From Achromobacter spanius (GTDB lineage: Bacteria > Pseudomonadota > Gammaproteobacteria > Burkholderiales > Burkholderiaceae_B), in contig NZ_CP121261.1 in assembly GCF_029637605.1 (NCBI RefSeq), positions 5,828,001 to 5,892,000 of the forward strand: DNA of 64,000 nt. The letters are read 5' to 3'. The notes below the pieces were generated by a model. That model did not search any database, was not told the origin of the DNA, and saw only the letters and a list, made by a program, of their open reading frames with translations. Position numbers and translations under genes: made by a program. Positions 8,563 to 17,416 of the stretch are shown one piece after another (the first letter of the stretch is position 1; each line of letters opens with the position of its first letter).

Positions 8563-8766
8563 ATGGAAACCGGAATCGTCAAATGGTTTAACGATGCGAA
8601 AGGATTTGGCTTCATCATGCCCGAGGACGGCGGCAAGGATTTATTCGCACATTTCTCGGAAATCGTCAGTGAAGGGCACAAAGTGCTGATGGAAAACCAA
8701 CGCGTCAGCTACGTCACCGCACAAGGCGCGAAAGGCCCTCACGCCACGCAAATTCGCGCTTTGTAA
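8563..8766 (+). CDS. Cold-shock protein, CspA family
   Basis: The product is a 67-residue single OB-fold protein that binds single-stranded nucleic acid and melts RNA structure. The start METGIVKWFNDAKGFGFIMP carries RNP1 (KGFGFI); RNP2 reads DLFAHF, where VFVHF is more usual. AAGGA lies upstream of ATG 8563. The length is exactly that of the family. A terminator follows the stop at once, and a small conserved-looking gene comes next. Which csp paralogue this is cannot be told from one sequence. Confidence 0.93.
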   Translation: METGIVKWFNDAKGFGFIMPEDGGKDLFAHFSEIVSEGHKVLMENQRVSYVTAQGAKGPHATQIRAL

Positions 8767-8767
8767 A

Positions 8768-8788
8768 TAAAGGCCCGGTGGGCCTTTT
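8768..8788 (+). terminator. Hairpin terminator after the cold-shock gene
   Basis: Stem AAAGGCCC / GGGCCTTT with a three-base loop and a T run lies two bases after the stop codon. The GGGCCTTT arm is repeated twice more at about 8795-8817, which could allow alternative pairings and partial read-through into the next gene. Confidence 0.7.
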
Positions 8789-8834
8789 ACTTTGGGCCTT
8801 TAATGTTGGGCCTTTAAATACAGAAGGGGCTTTC

Positions 8835-9092
8835 ATGTTTCACAACAATATGGTTTACAAGGGCTATCGGCTTACCGCCAATGTTTCCCGGATAGCAGTC
8901 GGGGGCAGCGGCCGGCCCGCGTTCACCGCAACGGTAGCGGTTGAATTGGCGGCCGACCAAGACAAATTGAACGAGCATCATGCCGTGCCGCTGTTCGAAT
9001 CAGGCGGATTTGTCTCCAGCCCGGGCATGGCGGTGGATGCCGCGATCAATCATGGCCGGCTTGTGGTTGATTCGCATGCCAGGCCGTCTTGA
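8835..9092 (+). CDS. Small hypothetical protein downstream of the cold-shock gene
   Basis: The product is 85 residues from ATG 8835, preceded by AAGGGG. It has no signal peptide or membrane segment. The sequence alternates hydrophobic and polar residues (VYKGYRLTANVSRI, FTATVAVEL, then an Ala-rich end AVDAAINHGRLVVDSHA), as expected for a small beta-sheet fold ending in a helix. I do not recognise a function. Its position just after a leaky-looking terminator suggests co-expression with the cold-shock gene. A strong terminator follows it. Confidence 0.65.
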   Translation: MFHNNMVYKGYRLTANVSRIAVGGSGRPAFTATVAVELAADQDKLNEHHAVPLFESGGFVSSPGMAVDAAINHGRLVVDSHARPS

Positions 9093-9127
9093 AATGCCGT
9101 GGCATCGCGCTGCGCACCGTCCAGTCA

Positions 9128-9153
9128 GGGCCGCCCAATCGGGCGGCCTTTTT
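9128..9153 (+). terminator. Rho-independent terminator
   Basis: Stem GGCCGCCC / GGGCGGCC with a four-base loop, followed by five T, 36 bases after the stop of the small hypothetical gene. Confidence 0.85.
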
Positions 9154-9284
9154 GTTGGCGCGCGTGGCGCACTTGCGTGCCGGTGTGTGGGACCGCGCGG
9201 CATAATGCGACGGTTGCCGGGTGACAAGAAAACGCGCTGCCGCCTGTAAACTCGGAACACCTTCATGGGTTCAGGAGATGCTTG

Positions 9285-10202
9285 ATGGCCGGCAGCAGTT
9301 TCTTTGCATTGTTCGACGACATCGCGACCATTCTGGACGATGTTTCCGTCATGACCAAAGTCGCGGCCAAGAAGACGGCCGGCGTGCTGGGCGATGACCT
9401 GGCGCTGAACGCGCAGCAGGTGAGCGGGGTGCCGGTCAACCGGGAACTGCCCGTGGTGTGGGCGGTGGCCAAGGGCTCGTTCATCAACAAGCTGATCCTG
9501 GTGCCGTCGGCGCTGCTGATCAGCGCGTTCGCGCCCTGGGCGGTGACGCCGCTGCTGATGCTGGGCGGCGCGTTTCTCTGCTACGAAGGCGTAGAGAAAC
9601 TGGCGCACAAATTCCTGCCGCATGGCGAGTCTGACGAGGGCAACCACGCGGCGCGCGCGCAAGCCCTTCAGGACACAGCGGTGGACATGGTTGCGTTTGA
9701 ACGCAACAAGATCAAAGGCGCCATTCGGACAGACTTCATCCTGTCGGCCGAAATCATCGTCATCAGCCTCGGGGCGGTGGCGGGCGCGGATTTCACGCGC
9801 CAGGTGGCGGTGCTGTCCATCATCGCCATCGCGATGACGGTCGGCGTGTATGGCCTGGTGGCCGGTATCGTCAAGCTGGACGATCTGGGCTTGCACCTGA
9901 GCCAGAAGCGCACGCAGGCGGTGGCGTGGCTGGGCCGGGGCATCGTGGGGGCCGCGCCCTATCTGATGAAGACCTTGTCGGTGGTTGGCACCGCCGCGAT
10001 GTTCATGGTGGGCGGCGCCATCCTCACGCACGGCATTGCGCCGGTACACGCGGCCGTTGAACACGCCGCGGCCGCGGTGGGCGGCGGTGGCGTGGTGCAC
10101 GCGTTGACGTCCACCGTTCTCAACGCCCTGTTCGGCATTGTGGCCGGCGCGGTGGTGCTGGGTGTGGTCAACGTCGTCAAACGGCTGTTCAAGAAAAGCT
10201 GA
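9285..10202 (+). CDS. yedI: YedI/DUF808 family inner-membrane protein
   Basis: The 305-residue membrane protein opens with the family hallmark [20 protein letters not shown], followed by [17 protein letters not shown]. It has several membrane segments (about residues 68-95, 150-165, 175-200, 230-250, 275-295). AGGAG at 9274-9278 supports ATG 9285 over the in-frame TTG one codon earlier. DUF808 proteins are widespread in proteobacteria and their function is not established. The gene stands alone, between a terminator and the GntR-regulon operator region. Confidence 0.88.
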   Translation: MAGSSFFALFDDIATILDDVSVMTKVAAKKTAGVLGDDLALNAQQVSGVPVNRELPVVWAVAKGSFINKLILVPSALLISAFAPWAVTPLLMLGGAFLCYEGVEKLAHKFLPHGESDEGNHAARAQALQDTAVDMVAFERNKIKGAIRTDFILSAEIIVISLGAVAGADFTRQVAVLSIIAIAMTVGVYGLVAGIVKLDDLGLHLSQKRTQAVAWLGRGIVGAAPYLMKTLSVVGTAAMFMVGGAILTHGIAPVHAAVEHAAAAVGGGGVVHALTSTVLNALFGIVAGAVVLGVVNVVKRLFKKS

Positions 10203-10364
10203 ATGCGGGATTAAGTCCCAAGACGAGACTTTAGGACGAAGCCCGAAGACCGTCCCGGAGTGGCCATTTCCGGCCCTCCGGGCCTTGTCGTTGCGCGCTT
10301 GGCTGCGCATCACGCCCCAGCCTAGGGAATCCCCTGCCTTGTTGCCCGGAAACGCATATGCCTA

Positions 10365-10380
10365 AAATTGGCGCCAATTT
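10365..10380. promoter_or_regulatory. Palindromic operator TTGGCGCCAA, copy 1
   Basis: A perfect 16-base palindrome AAATTGGCGCCAATTT lies 73 bases before the alpha/beta hydrolase ATG. It overlaps a candidate -10 (TAAAAT, 10363-10368) that has TTGTTG 18 bases upstream, so a bound protein would block transcription. The same ten-base core recurs at 15643-15652 and 20312-20321 and at no other promoter I noticed. The GntR protein encoded in the same cluster is the likely ligand. The remaining part of 10203-10452 holds no gene. Confidence 0.7.
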
Positions 10381-10452
10381 ATGTGATCATTATCTCGATC
10401 ATCGGCAGCCAACCATGCGTCCGCCCCTAGCGGCCATGGACATGAGGAAATC

Positions 10453-11322
10453 ATGCAGTCCAACGCAGCTATCGCCTTGACTCCCGACGCCGCCCTGGCG
10501 CGGGCCATCTACGACCTGGGCCACAGCACGGTCTTCGCGGCGCGTACCGATCCGCGCTTTTCCTATTGCATGTATGTGCCACCGCACATCGACACCGCCA
10601 AGCATCCGATGGAGCTTGTCGTGATCATGCACGGCACCGGTCGCGCCTTCGTGGAATACCGCGATGCGTTCGCGGAGTTCGCGCGCTGGAATGACTGCAT
10701 CGTGCTCTGCCCGTTGTTCCCCGTGGGCCCCTTGGGCGACGGCAACCGCGACGGCTTCAAGCAACTGCTTGAAGGCGAGATCCGCTACGACCAGATCCTT
10801 CTCGACATGGTGGCCGAAGTGGGCGAGAAGTTCGGCCTGCCGTTCAAGAAGTTCGGCTTGTTCGGCTATTCCGGAGGCGGCCAGTTTGTGAACCGCTTCG
10901 CCTACCTGCATCCTGAACGCCTGTGGGCCGTATCGATCGGCGCGCCAGGCTCGGTGACGCTGCTGGACCCCAGCCAGGATTGGTGGGTTGGCGTGCGCGA
11001 CGCCGAAACCCGCTTTGGCAAGGGCGTTGACATCGAAGCGCTCAAGCAGGTGGCGGTGCACATGATTGTGGGCAAGGCCGACCTGGAAACCTGGGAAATC
11101 ACCCATCGCGAAGGCGGCAAGTTCTTCATGCCCGGCGCCAACGACGCCGGCAAGACGCGCCCCGAACGACTGGAGTCGCTGCGCCGTTCTTTCGAAGCGG
11201 CGGGCGTGAAGGCAGTGCTGGACGTGGTGGACAACGTGCCGCACGACGGCCTGAAATGCGTGGGTCAGGTGCAGGACTTCCTGGCGCGCGCGCTGCGCAA
11301 GTTGCGGCATCAGGAAAACTGA
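10453..11322 (+). CDS. Alpha/beta hydrolase, first gene of peptide-importer operon
   Basis: The 289-residue protein has no signal peptide, so it is probably cytoplasmic. It has an oxyanion-type motif (VVIMHGTGR), the nucleophile elbow GYSGGG with Ser140, and a late His (VPHDGLKCVG). This fits serine hydrolases of the poly(3-hydroxybutyrate) depolymerase/esterase type. AGGAAATC precedes the ATG. It lies 61 bases before two permeases and an ATPase of a peptide-type importer and behind the shared TTGGCGCCAA operator. It probably processes the imported compound; the bond cleaved (ester or amide) cannot be read. Confidence 0.78.
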   Translation: MQSNAAIALTPDAALARAIYDLGHSTVFAARTDPRFSYCMYVPPHIDTAKHPMELVVIMHGTGRAFVEYRDAFAEFARWNDCIVLCPLFPVGPLGDGNRDGFKQLLEGEIRYDQILLDMVAEVGEKFGLPFKKFGLFGYSGGGQFVNRFAYLHPERLWAVSIGAPGSVTLLDPSQDWWVGVRDAETRFGKGVDIEALKQVAVHMIVGKADLETWEITHREGGKFFMPGANDAGKTRPERLESLRRSFEAAGVKAVLDVVDNVPHDGLKCVGQVQDFLARALRKLRHQEN

Positions 11323-11383
11323 CATTGCCGGGCCGGGGCGGCGCGGATATCCGCCCGTCCGTGTTCAGGATTAGGAGAGGGGC

Positions 11384-12328
11384 ATGCTGCGTTTCGCACT
11401 ATCCCGAATTGTCATGGCGATACCGACCCTGCTGATCGTGGCGGTGACGGTGTTTGTGATGATCCGGCTGATTCCGGGCGATCCCGCCCAATTGCTGCTG
11501 GGCGACCTGGCCACGCCGGCCGCGCTGGCGGACCTGCGGGCGCGGTTGGGGCTGGACCAGACCTGGCTTGCCCAGTTCGGCATCTGGTTTGGCAACATGT
11601 TGCACGGTGACCTGGGCGCGTCCATCAATACCGGCCAACCCGTGCTGCCCCTGGTGTGGGAGCGCTTCCTGATCAGCGGGCGCGTGGTGCTGGTGGCCGT
11701 GCTGTTCGCCGCATTGGTGGCGGTGCCGGCGGGCATGATCGCGGCCTGGAAGCAGAACAAATGGCCCGACCTGTTCCTGGTGGGCTCGGCCACGCTGCTG
11801 GTGTCCATCCCGACCTTCTGGCTGGGTTTGCTGCTGCTGATTTTCTTTGGCTTGAAGCTGCAATGGCTGCCGGTGGTGGGGTATGTGTCGATCGGCGAAG
11901 ACTGGAAGGCCGGCCTGTTGTATCTGGCCATGCCCATCCTGACGCTGTTCCTGCACGAAATCGGTGTGCTGATGCGCATGGCGCGCGCCAGCACGCTGGA
12001 GGTGCTGCGGCTGGACTACATCACGCATGCGCGCGCCAAGGGCCTGTCTGAATCGGCCGTGCTGATGCGCCACGCCTTCCGCAACGCGTTCGGGCCAACC
12101 TGGACGTTGATCGGCCTGGTGCTGGGCAACCTGCTGGGCGGCATCGCGGTGGTGGAAACGGTGTTCACCATTCCCGGGCTTGGGCGCCTGCTGGTGGACT
12201 CCATCTTCGCGCGCGATTACCCGGTGATCCAGGGCTGCCTGCTGTTCGTAGGCGTGGTCTATGTAGTGGTGAACCTGCTGATCGACCTGTGCTATCCCAT
12301 CTTCGACCCGAGAGTGACCGCCGAATGA
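11384..12328 (+). CDS. DppB-like ABC importer permease
   Basis: The product is a 314-residue inner-membrane permease of the dipeptide/oligopeptide/nickel family. It starts MLRFALSRIVMAIPTLL with the usual RLIPGDPA after the first helix. It has six predicted membrane helices and the EAA-type loop (LDYITHARAKGLSESAVLMRHAFRNA) that contacts the ATPase. AGGAG lies upstream of the ATG. Its stop overlaps the next start (ATGA). It pairs with the DppC-like permease and the double-ATPase protein. Confidence 0.92.
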   Translation: MLRFALSRIVMAIPTLLIVAVTVFVMIRLIPGDPAQLLLGDLATPAALADLRARLGLDQTWLAQFGIWFGNMLHGDLGASINTGQPVLPLVWERFLISGRVVLVAVLFAALVAVPAGMIAAWKQNKWPDLFLVGSATLLVSIPTFWLGLLLLIFFGLKLQWLPVVGYVSIGEDWKAGLLYLAMPILTLFLHEIGVLMRMARASTLEVLRLDYITHARAKGLSESAVLMRHAFRNAFGPTWTLIGLVLGNLLGGIAVVETVFTIPGLGRLLVDSIFARDYPVIQGCLLFVGVVYVVVNLLIDLCYPIFDPRVTAE

Positions 12329-13146
12329 AAAAGCGAATTCCCGCCAACGCGCTCCTGGGCGGCCTGATCGTCGGGGCGATGATCGTTGCGGCGCTCATGG
12401 GCGCCTTCTGGACACCGCACGATCCGCTAAAAATCAACTTCGTCGCGCGGCTCAAGCCGCCGGGCGGAGACTTCCTGCTGGGCACGGATGAGTTCGGCCG
12501 CGACGAACTGTCGCGGTTGCTGGCCGGTGCGTCCAGCAGCGTCTGGATCAGCCTGTTGACGGTGACCTTCGCCATCGTGGCGGGCACCGCCATCGGCACG
12601 CTGACCGGCTTCGTGCGCGGTTGGACCGACCGCATCATCATGGCTTTCAACAATGCACTGCTGGCCTTTCCGGGCCTGCTGTTGGCCTTGGGCCTCTTGG
12701 CCGTGGTGGGCGCCAACAAGTACGGCATCATCCTGGCGCTGGGCCTGGCGTATACGCCATCGGTGACGCGCATCGTGCGCGGCACGGTGCTGTCCCTGCG
12801 CGAGAAGGAGTTCATCGAATCGTCCCGCGTGCTGGGCAATTCCGAGCTCTACACCATGTTCCGGCATGTGCTGCCCAACTGCGTGGCGCCCTTGACCGTG
12901 CTGGCCACGTCCATGTTCGGCTGGGTGATCCTGGCGGAAAGCGCGCTGTCCTTCCTGGGCCTGGGGGTGCCGCCGCCCGCGCCCACCTGGGGCAATATGC
13001 TGGCCGCCGCGCGTCCGTTCATGGCGCAGGCGTCGTACCTATCCATTCTTCCCGGCCTGGCCATCGCGCTTGCGCTGCTGGGCATCAACCTGCTGGGCGA
13101 TGCGGTGCGAGACCGTCTCGACCCCCGCATGAGGGGCGTGCAATGA
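12325..13146 (+). CDS. DppC-like ABC importer permease
   Basis: The product is a 273-residue inner-membrane permease starting MKKRIPANALLGG. It has the family features HDPLKINFVARLKPPGGDFL, LGTDEFGRDELSR, and the EAA loop (LREKEFIESSRVLGNSELY). The ATG at 12325 overlaps the preceding stop and its own stop overlaps the next start, both as ATGA. This implies translational coupling of permease, permease and ATPase. The length is normal. Confidence 0.92.
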   Translation: MKKRIPANALLGGLIVGAMIVAALMGAFWTPHDPLKINFVARLKPPGGDFLLGTDEFGRDELSRLLAGASSSVWISLLTVTFAIVAGTAIGTLTGFVRGWTDRIIMAFNNALLAFPGLLLALGLLAVVGANKYGIILALGLAYTPSVTRIVRGTVLSLREKEFIESSRVLGNSELYTMFRHVLPNCVAPLTVLATSMFGWVILAESALSFLGLGVPPPAPTWGNMLAAARPFMAQASYLSILPGLAIALALLGINLLGDAVRDRLDPRMRGVQ

Positions 13147-14798
13147 GCGCACTGGTATCCGTATCGAACCTGACCCTGACCGTGGGGCAGGGAGGGCGCG
13201 AGATCGTCAGCGAGGTGTCGTTTGATGTGGCGCCGGGTGAAATGGTGGGCATCGTGGGCGAATCGGGCAGTGGCAAGACGCAGGCCGCCCGCGCCATCAT
13301 GGGCCTCACGCCCGCGCCGTTGGTGGTGGCGGGCGGCGCCATCCAGTTCGAAGGCGTGGATGTGACGAAGGCGGACGCCTCGGTGCTACGCAAGCTGCGT
13401 GGCGCGCGCATCGGCATGGTGTTCCAGGAACCGATGACATCCCTGAACCCGTCCATGCCGATCGGCCGTCAACTGGACGAGGGCTTGAAACTGCATCGCC
13501 GGACCTTGTCCACGGCGCAACGCCGCGAACGCATCCTGGAAATGCTGCGCCGGGTGGGAATCCGCGACCCCAATGCCGCGATGGACGCCTGGCCGCACGA
13601 GTTTTCAGGTGGCATGCGCCAGCGCATGATGCTGGCTTCGGTGATGCTGCTGCAGCCCGCGCTGCTGATTGCCGATGAACCCACCACCGCGTTGGATGCC
13701 GTGGTGCAGCGCGACGTGCTGGAATTGATGGTGGACCTGACGCGCGAGCACAACACGGCCGTGCTGATGATCAGCCACGACCTGCCGATGGTGGCGCGCT
13801 ACACCGAGCGCATGGTCGTCATGCAGCACGGCAAGGTACTGGAAGCCGGCACCACCGCGGGCATTCTGGAGCGGCCGAGGCACCCGTACACGCGCAAGCT
13901 GCTGGACGCGATGCCGCGCCGGCTGCCGGCTCGCAAGCTGGCGCAGGAGGCGCCCATCGTCGAGGTCCAGGGTCTGGTGGTGGACTACGCCGGCCACCAG
14001 CGCCTGTTCTCGCGCACCAGCGCCAAGCGGGCGTTGAACGGCATCGACCTGCACGTCAAGCCGCGCGAGGTTGTCGCGGTAGTGGGCGGGTCCGGCTCGG
14101 GCAAGACGACGCTGGGCCGCGCCATTGCGGGGCTGCTAGCGCCCACGTCCGGCCAGATCCTGTTTCGTGGCCAGCCGGTTAGCCGTCGGTCGGCGGCCTG
14201 GCGCGATTATCGATTGAACTGCCAGATGGTGTTCCAAGACCCGTATTCATCGCTGGATCCGCGCATGACGATCGGCCAATTGGTGGGCGAAGGCCTGCGC
14301 ATGGTGGACGGCCTGTCGGCGGCCGACAAGCGCCGTCGCGTGGACGAGGTGCTGGCCGAAGTGGGCCTGGGATCCGAATACGCCAAGCGCTTTCCGCACG
14401 AAATGTCGGGTGGCCAGCGCCAGCGCGTCGCCATCGCGCGCGCCATCGTGCGCCGGCCGGCATTCGTGATTGCCGATGAGCCCGTGTCCGCGCTGGACGT
14501 GACCGTGCGCGCGCAGGTGCTGGATCTGTTTGCCGACCTGCAGGAACGGCACGGCTTTTCGTGCCTGTTCATCAGCCACGACCTGGGCGTCGTGGAGCAG
14601 GTGGCTGACCGCGTGGTGGTCATGCGCGATGGCGGCATCGTCGAGCAAGGTTCACGCGACGCGGTGTTCGACCGGCCGCAAGAGGAATACACGCGCAGCC
14701 TGTTGCAGGCGATCCCGGCGCTGGAATCCACCGAGAGCGGGGGCGTGCGGCTGCGTTGGCGCCTGGAGGGGCAGGAACCCATGCGGGCGATCGCTTGA
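13143..14798 (+). CDS. Duplicated ABC ATPase (DppD-DppF fusion type)
   Basis: The 551-residue protein carries two complete nucleotide-binding domains. Domain 1: Walker A GESGSGKT, Q-loop VFQEPMTSLNP, signature FSGGMRQR, Walker B LLIADEPTTALD. Domain 2: Walker A GGSGSGKT, Q-loop VFQDPYSSLDP, signature MSGGQRQR, Walker B FVIADEPVSALD. Each ends in a peptide-type C-terminal extension (RHPYTRKLLDAM; QEEYTRSLLQAIP). It powers the importer with the two preceding permeases. ATG 13143 overlaps the upstream stop; a longer in-frame extension from 12621 runs antiparallel to sense and is spurious. Confidence 0.93.
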   Translation: MSALVSVSNLTLTVGQGGREIVSEVSFDVAPGEMVGIVGESGSGKTQAARAIMGLTPAPLVVAGGAIQFEGVDVTKADASVLRKLRGARIGMVFQEPMTSLNPSMPIGRQLDEGLKLHRRTLSTAQRRERILEMLRRVGIRDPNAAMDAWPHEFSGGMRQRMMLASVMLLQPALLIADEPTTALDAVVQRDVLELMVDLTREHNTAVLMISHDLPMVARYTERMVVMQHGKVLEAGTTAGILERPRHPYTRKLLDAMPRRLPARKLAQEAPIVEVQGLVVDYAGHQRLFSRTSAKRALNGIDLHVKPREVVAVVGGSGSGKTTLGRAIAGLLAPTSGQILFRGQPVSRRSAAWRDYRLNCQMVFQDPYSSLDPRMTIGQLVGEGLRMVDGLSAADKRRRVDEVLAEVGLGSEYAKRFPHEMSGGQRQRVAIARAIVRRPAFVIADEPVSALDVTVRAQVLDLFADLQERHGFSCLFISHDLGVVEQVADRVVVMRDGGIVEQGSRDAVFDRPQEEYTRSLLQAIPALESTESGGVRLRWRLEGQEPMRAIA

Positions 14799-14881
14799 TG
14801 CGGGGCAGGGAACCCCCTGCTTTCGCTGCAAGCACTTCCGCCTAAAATACGCGCTTTGGAACTGACACACGGGAGTGGTCC

Positions 14882-15502
14882 ATGCCGAAAGCGGCAGCGA
14901 TGCAACCCGGCCTGGTTGACCGTATTGCCCATGATATTCAGTCGGGTGTGTATGGTCCCGGCGCCTGGTTGAAACAGATCGACCTGCAAGAACGCTATGA
15001 CGCCAAGCGCCTGGACGTGCGGCGGGCGCTAGATCAATTGGCCGCCAAACGGCTGATTGCGCACATCCCCAACCGGGGCTATCACGTCTACGCCATGGAC
15101 CCGGACGTGCACCTGCAGATCCGTGACATCCGCATCCTGCTTGAGACGGGCGCGGCTGCTGATTTGATGCCCAACGTCACGGCCGCCAAAGTGCGCGCGC
15201 TGCGCACGCTGGCCGAACGTTTCGCGAAACTGCTGCAGGATGGCACCTTGCTGGAACAGTACGAGGTCAATCTGGCGTTTCATGCGGCCATGTACGACAT
15301 GTGCGGCAACCGCGAACTGGCCGCGCTGATCCAGGAAACGCGCGCGCGGGGTCCTGCCGCCCCGGCCAAGGAATGGGTCACCCGTTCACGCATTGAGATC
15401 TCGGCGCGCGAGCACTTCGACATGGTCGATGCGTTGGAAGCGCGCGACGTGAAGCGGTTGCAGAAGATCATCTCGCAGCACGTCGGGCAGGACATTTCCT
15501 GA
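14882..15502 (+). CDS. GntR-family regulator (FCD subgroup)
   Basis: The 206-residue product has an N-terminal winged helix (DRIAHDIQSGVYGPGAWLKQ, then LDVRRALDQLAAKRLIAHIPNRGYHV) and an all-helical FCD effector domain. The FCD metal/ligand residues appear in NLAFHAAMYDMCGN and REHFDMVDALEARD. FCD regulators are usually repressors released by the substrate or product of the operon they control. It sits 84 bases after the ATPase gene with its own weak promoter (TAAAAT at 14843). It is the obvious candidate to bind the three TTGGCGCCAA palindromes. A strong terminator follows. Confidence 0.88.
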   Translation: MPKAAAMQPGLVDRIAHDIQSGVYGPGAWLKQIDLQERYDAKRLDVRRALDQLAAKRLIAHIPNRGYHVYAMDPDVHLQIRDIRILLETGAAADLMPNVTAAKVRALRTLAERFAKLLQDGTLLEQYEVNLAFHAAMYDMCGNRELAALIQETRARGPAAPAKEWVTRSRIEISAREHFDMVDALEARDVKRLQKIISQHVGQDIS

Positions 15503-15543
15503 CGCGCGCGCCAGACCCGGAATCTGACCTTGCCACGCCCACG

Positions 15544-15577
15544 CGGCGGCCTCCTGCAAAGAGGCCGCCGTTTTTTT
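15544..15577 (+). terminator. Rho-independent terminator after the GntR gene
   Basis: A ten-base stem CGGCGGCCTC / GAGGCCGCCG with a seven-base loop is followed by seven T. It separates the GntR gene from the operator and first binding-protein gene. Confidence 0.9.
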
Positions 15578-15638
15578 GTCTGCGTTTCAGGGATACCCCG
15601 TATGGCGGCCGAGATCGTAGCCTCCATAATTAGCAGAT

Positions 15639-15656
15639 TATTTTGGCGCCAAAATA
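15639..15656. promoter_or_regulatory. Palindromic operator TTGGCGCCAA, copy 2
   Basis: A perfect 18-base palindrome TATTTTGGCGCCAAAATA lies 37 bases before the ATG of the first binding-protein gene. A CATAAT hexamer (15625-15630) just upstream could be the -10. Core and AT-rich flanks match copies 1 and 3. Confidence 0.72.
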
Positions 15657-15692
15657 TGCGTGAAATCTGCGCCACACGCCGGGGAGTCTTGC

Positions 15693-17252
15693 ATGCACCA
15701 CCCATTCGTTCCCAGAGCGCTCTCGCTCTGCCTGGCGCTTGCCGCCGCCGCGCCGGTTCATGCCGCCGTGCTCACTATCGCGCAGCCGGCCGACATCCGT
15801 TCGACAAACCCGGGCGTCAACCGAGATAACACCACGGACGGCGTGGTGCTGAACATGGTGGAGGGGCTGGTGGGCTACCGCGAAGACGGCACCGTCGGCC
15901 CGCTGCTGGCCAAGTCGGTGGACTTGTCGGCGGATGGGCTGACCTACACCTTCACGCTGCGTGATGGCGTCAAGTTCCATAACGGCGCCACGCTGACCTC
16001 GGCCGACGTGCTTTGGAGCTGGCAACGCTACATGGACGCCAAGACGGACTGGCGCTGCCGCAGCGATTTCGACGGGCGCAACGGCTTGAAGGTCACGGAG
16101 GTAAGCGCGCCGGACCCGAAGACGGTCGTGATGAAGGTGGACCGCAAGTCGGCCGTCTTCCTGGATTCCCTGGCGCGCACGGACTGCGGCATGACCGCCA
16201 TCTTGTCCAAGGATTCGGTGGCGGCCGATGGCTCATGGATCAAGCCGATCGGCACCGGCCCCTACATGTTCAAGGAATGGAAACGCGGCGAATATACGCT
16301 GCTGACCGCGTTCAAGGACTACGCCTCGCCGCCGGGCGACAAGCCTGACGGCTACCTGGGTTCGAAACGGCCGTTGGTGGACGACGTGAAGTTCCTGGTG
16401 GTGCCGGACCCGTCCACCTCCAAGGCCGGCCTGATGTCGGGTGCCATCGATGCCAGTCAGATCACCAACACGGATGTGGGCGAACTGAAGAGCGTCAAGA
16501 CACTGACCGTGTTCAGCCCGCATGATGCCGTCAAGCATGTGCTGTTGTTCCAGACGCGGGACCCGGTGCTGAAGAACGTGAAGATGCGCCAGGCAATCGC
16601 TGCGTCGTTGGACATTCCGCAAGTGGTGGCAGCTGCGTCCGAAGGCTTGGGTCAACTGAATAACTCTGCCGTCTACGCGGGGTCGGCCTATTACAAGGAC
16701 GCCGAAAAGCGGGGCTACAAGTACGATCCGGCACGCGCGCAGCAGTTGCTGAAAGAAGCCGGCTACGCGGGCGAGCCAGTGGTGATCTATGCGAACAAGC
16801 GCGCCCACGTGCCGAGCTATCAGGTGGCGGTGATTGCGCAAGCGATGATGCAGGCGGTGGGTATCAACGCCAAGATCGAGGTGCTGGAATGGGCCACGCA
16901 ACTGGACCGCTACAACACAGGTAAATACCAGATCAGTTCATTCTCTTATTCATCGCGGCTGGACCCGGCGCTTAGCTTCGAGCAGTTCTCGGGCGACAAG
17001 ACGAAGCAGCCGCGCAAGGTCTGGGACGACCCGGCGGCGCAGAAGCTGATTGATGAGAGTTTCCTGGAATCAGATCCGGCAAAACGCCAGGCGCTGTTCG
17101 ATAAGTTGCATGCGTTGATGCTGGAACAAACGCCGATGCTGATGCTGTACAACGGGGCAGACGCCTGGGCGACGAACAAGCGGGTCGAGGGGTTTTCGGT
17201 GTGGGAAGGGAAGCCGAGGGCTTGGGAGACGAGGTTAGTGGGGGGGAAGTAG
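15693..17252 (+). CDS. Peptide-type ABC substrate-binding protein 1
   Basis: The 519-residue periplasmic protein of the DppA/OppA cluster has a signal peptide (MHHPFVPRALSLCLALAAAA, cleavage near PVHAA). The family core is clear: LTYTFTLRDGVKFHNGATLT, DVLWSW, IGTGPYMFKEW. A GGGGAG motif supports ATG 15693 rather than the in-frame ATG 11 codons upstream. It is a paralogue of the convergent gene at 17478-19067; both share DIRST-PGVNRD, SADVLWSWQ and EWATQLDRYN-GKYQ. Its own operator links it to the upstream importer. Substrate unknown. Confidence 0.92.
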   Translation: MHHPFVPRALSLCLALAAAAPVHAAVLTIAQPADIRSTNPGVNRDNTTDGVVLNMVEGLVGYREDGTVGPLLAKSVDLSADGLTYTFTLRDGVKFHNGATLTSADVLWSWQRYMDAKTDWRCRSDFDGRNGLKVTEVSAPDPKTVVMKVDRKSAVFLDSLARTDCGMTAILSKDSVAADGSWIKPIGTGPYMFKEWKRGEYTLLTAFKDYASPPGDKPDGYLGSKRPLVDDVKFLVVPDPSTSKAGLMSGAIDASQITNTDVGELKSVKTLTVFSPHDAVKHVLLFQTRDPVLKNVKMRQAIAASLDIPQVVAAASEGLGQLNNSAVYAGSAYYKDAEKRGYKYDPARAQQLLKEAGYAGEPVVIYANKRAHVPSYQVAVIAQAMMQAVGINAKIEVLEWATQLDRYNTGKYQISSFSYSSRLDPALSFEQFSGDKTKQPRKVWDDPAAQKLIDESFLESDPAKRQALFDKLHALMLEQTPMLMLYNGADAWATNKRVEGFSVWEGKPRAWETRLVGGK

Positions 17253-17262
17253 GGTAGGACGA

Positions 17263-17330
17263 GATGGGTTGCGCGCGGCGTATATCGGGGTTCGAATCGT
17301 GGGTGGTTCGCGCTTCACCCATCCTACGGG
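17263..17330 (+). repeat. REP-like palindromic repeat, copy 1
   Basis: The element begins GATGGGTTGCGCGCGGCG and ends CGCGCTTCACCCATCCTACG, so its ends can pair (ATGGGT/ACCCAT, CGCG/CGCG). ATCGGGGTTCGAA lies in the middle. It starts 10 bases after the stop of binding-protein gene 1. Related copies are at 17336-17406 (inverted), 17417-17482 and 35931-35996. Confidence 0.8.
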
Positions 17331-17335
17331 GCGTA

Positions 17336-17406
17336 TTTGTAGGATGGGTGAAGTGCGCGAATGTCTGGCCGCGAAAGCCGGCGCGGATCGCACGTAACCC
17401 ATCAGC
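17336..17406 (-). repeat. REP-like palindromic repeat, copy 2 (inverted)
   Basis: Reading 17341-17358 gives AGGATGGGTGAAGTGCGC, the reverse complement of the right end of copy 1. The other end, ACGTAACCCATC, matches the left end with one change. The middle is diverged. Copies 1 to 3 therefore alternate in orientation, as in BIME-type clusters. Confidence 0.7.
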
Positions 17407-17416
17407 GGCGGCTGCT

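Noticed and set aside
12621..13142. N-terminal extension of the double ATPase into the permease gene
   Set aside because: The extension is out-of-frame permease sequence; the ATG at 13143 with an ATGA overlap begins the normal ATPase sequence.
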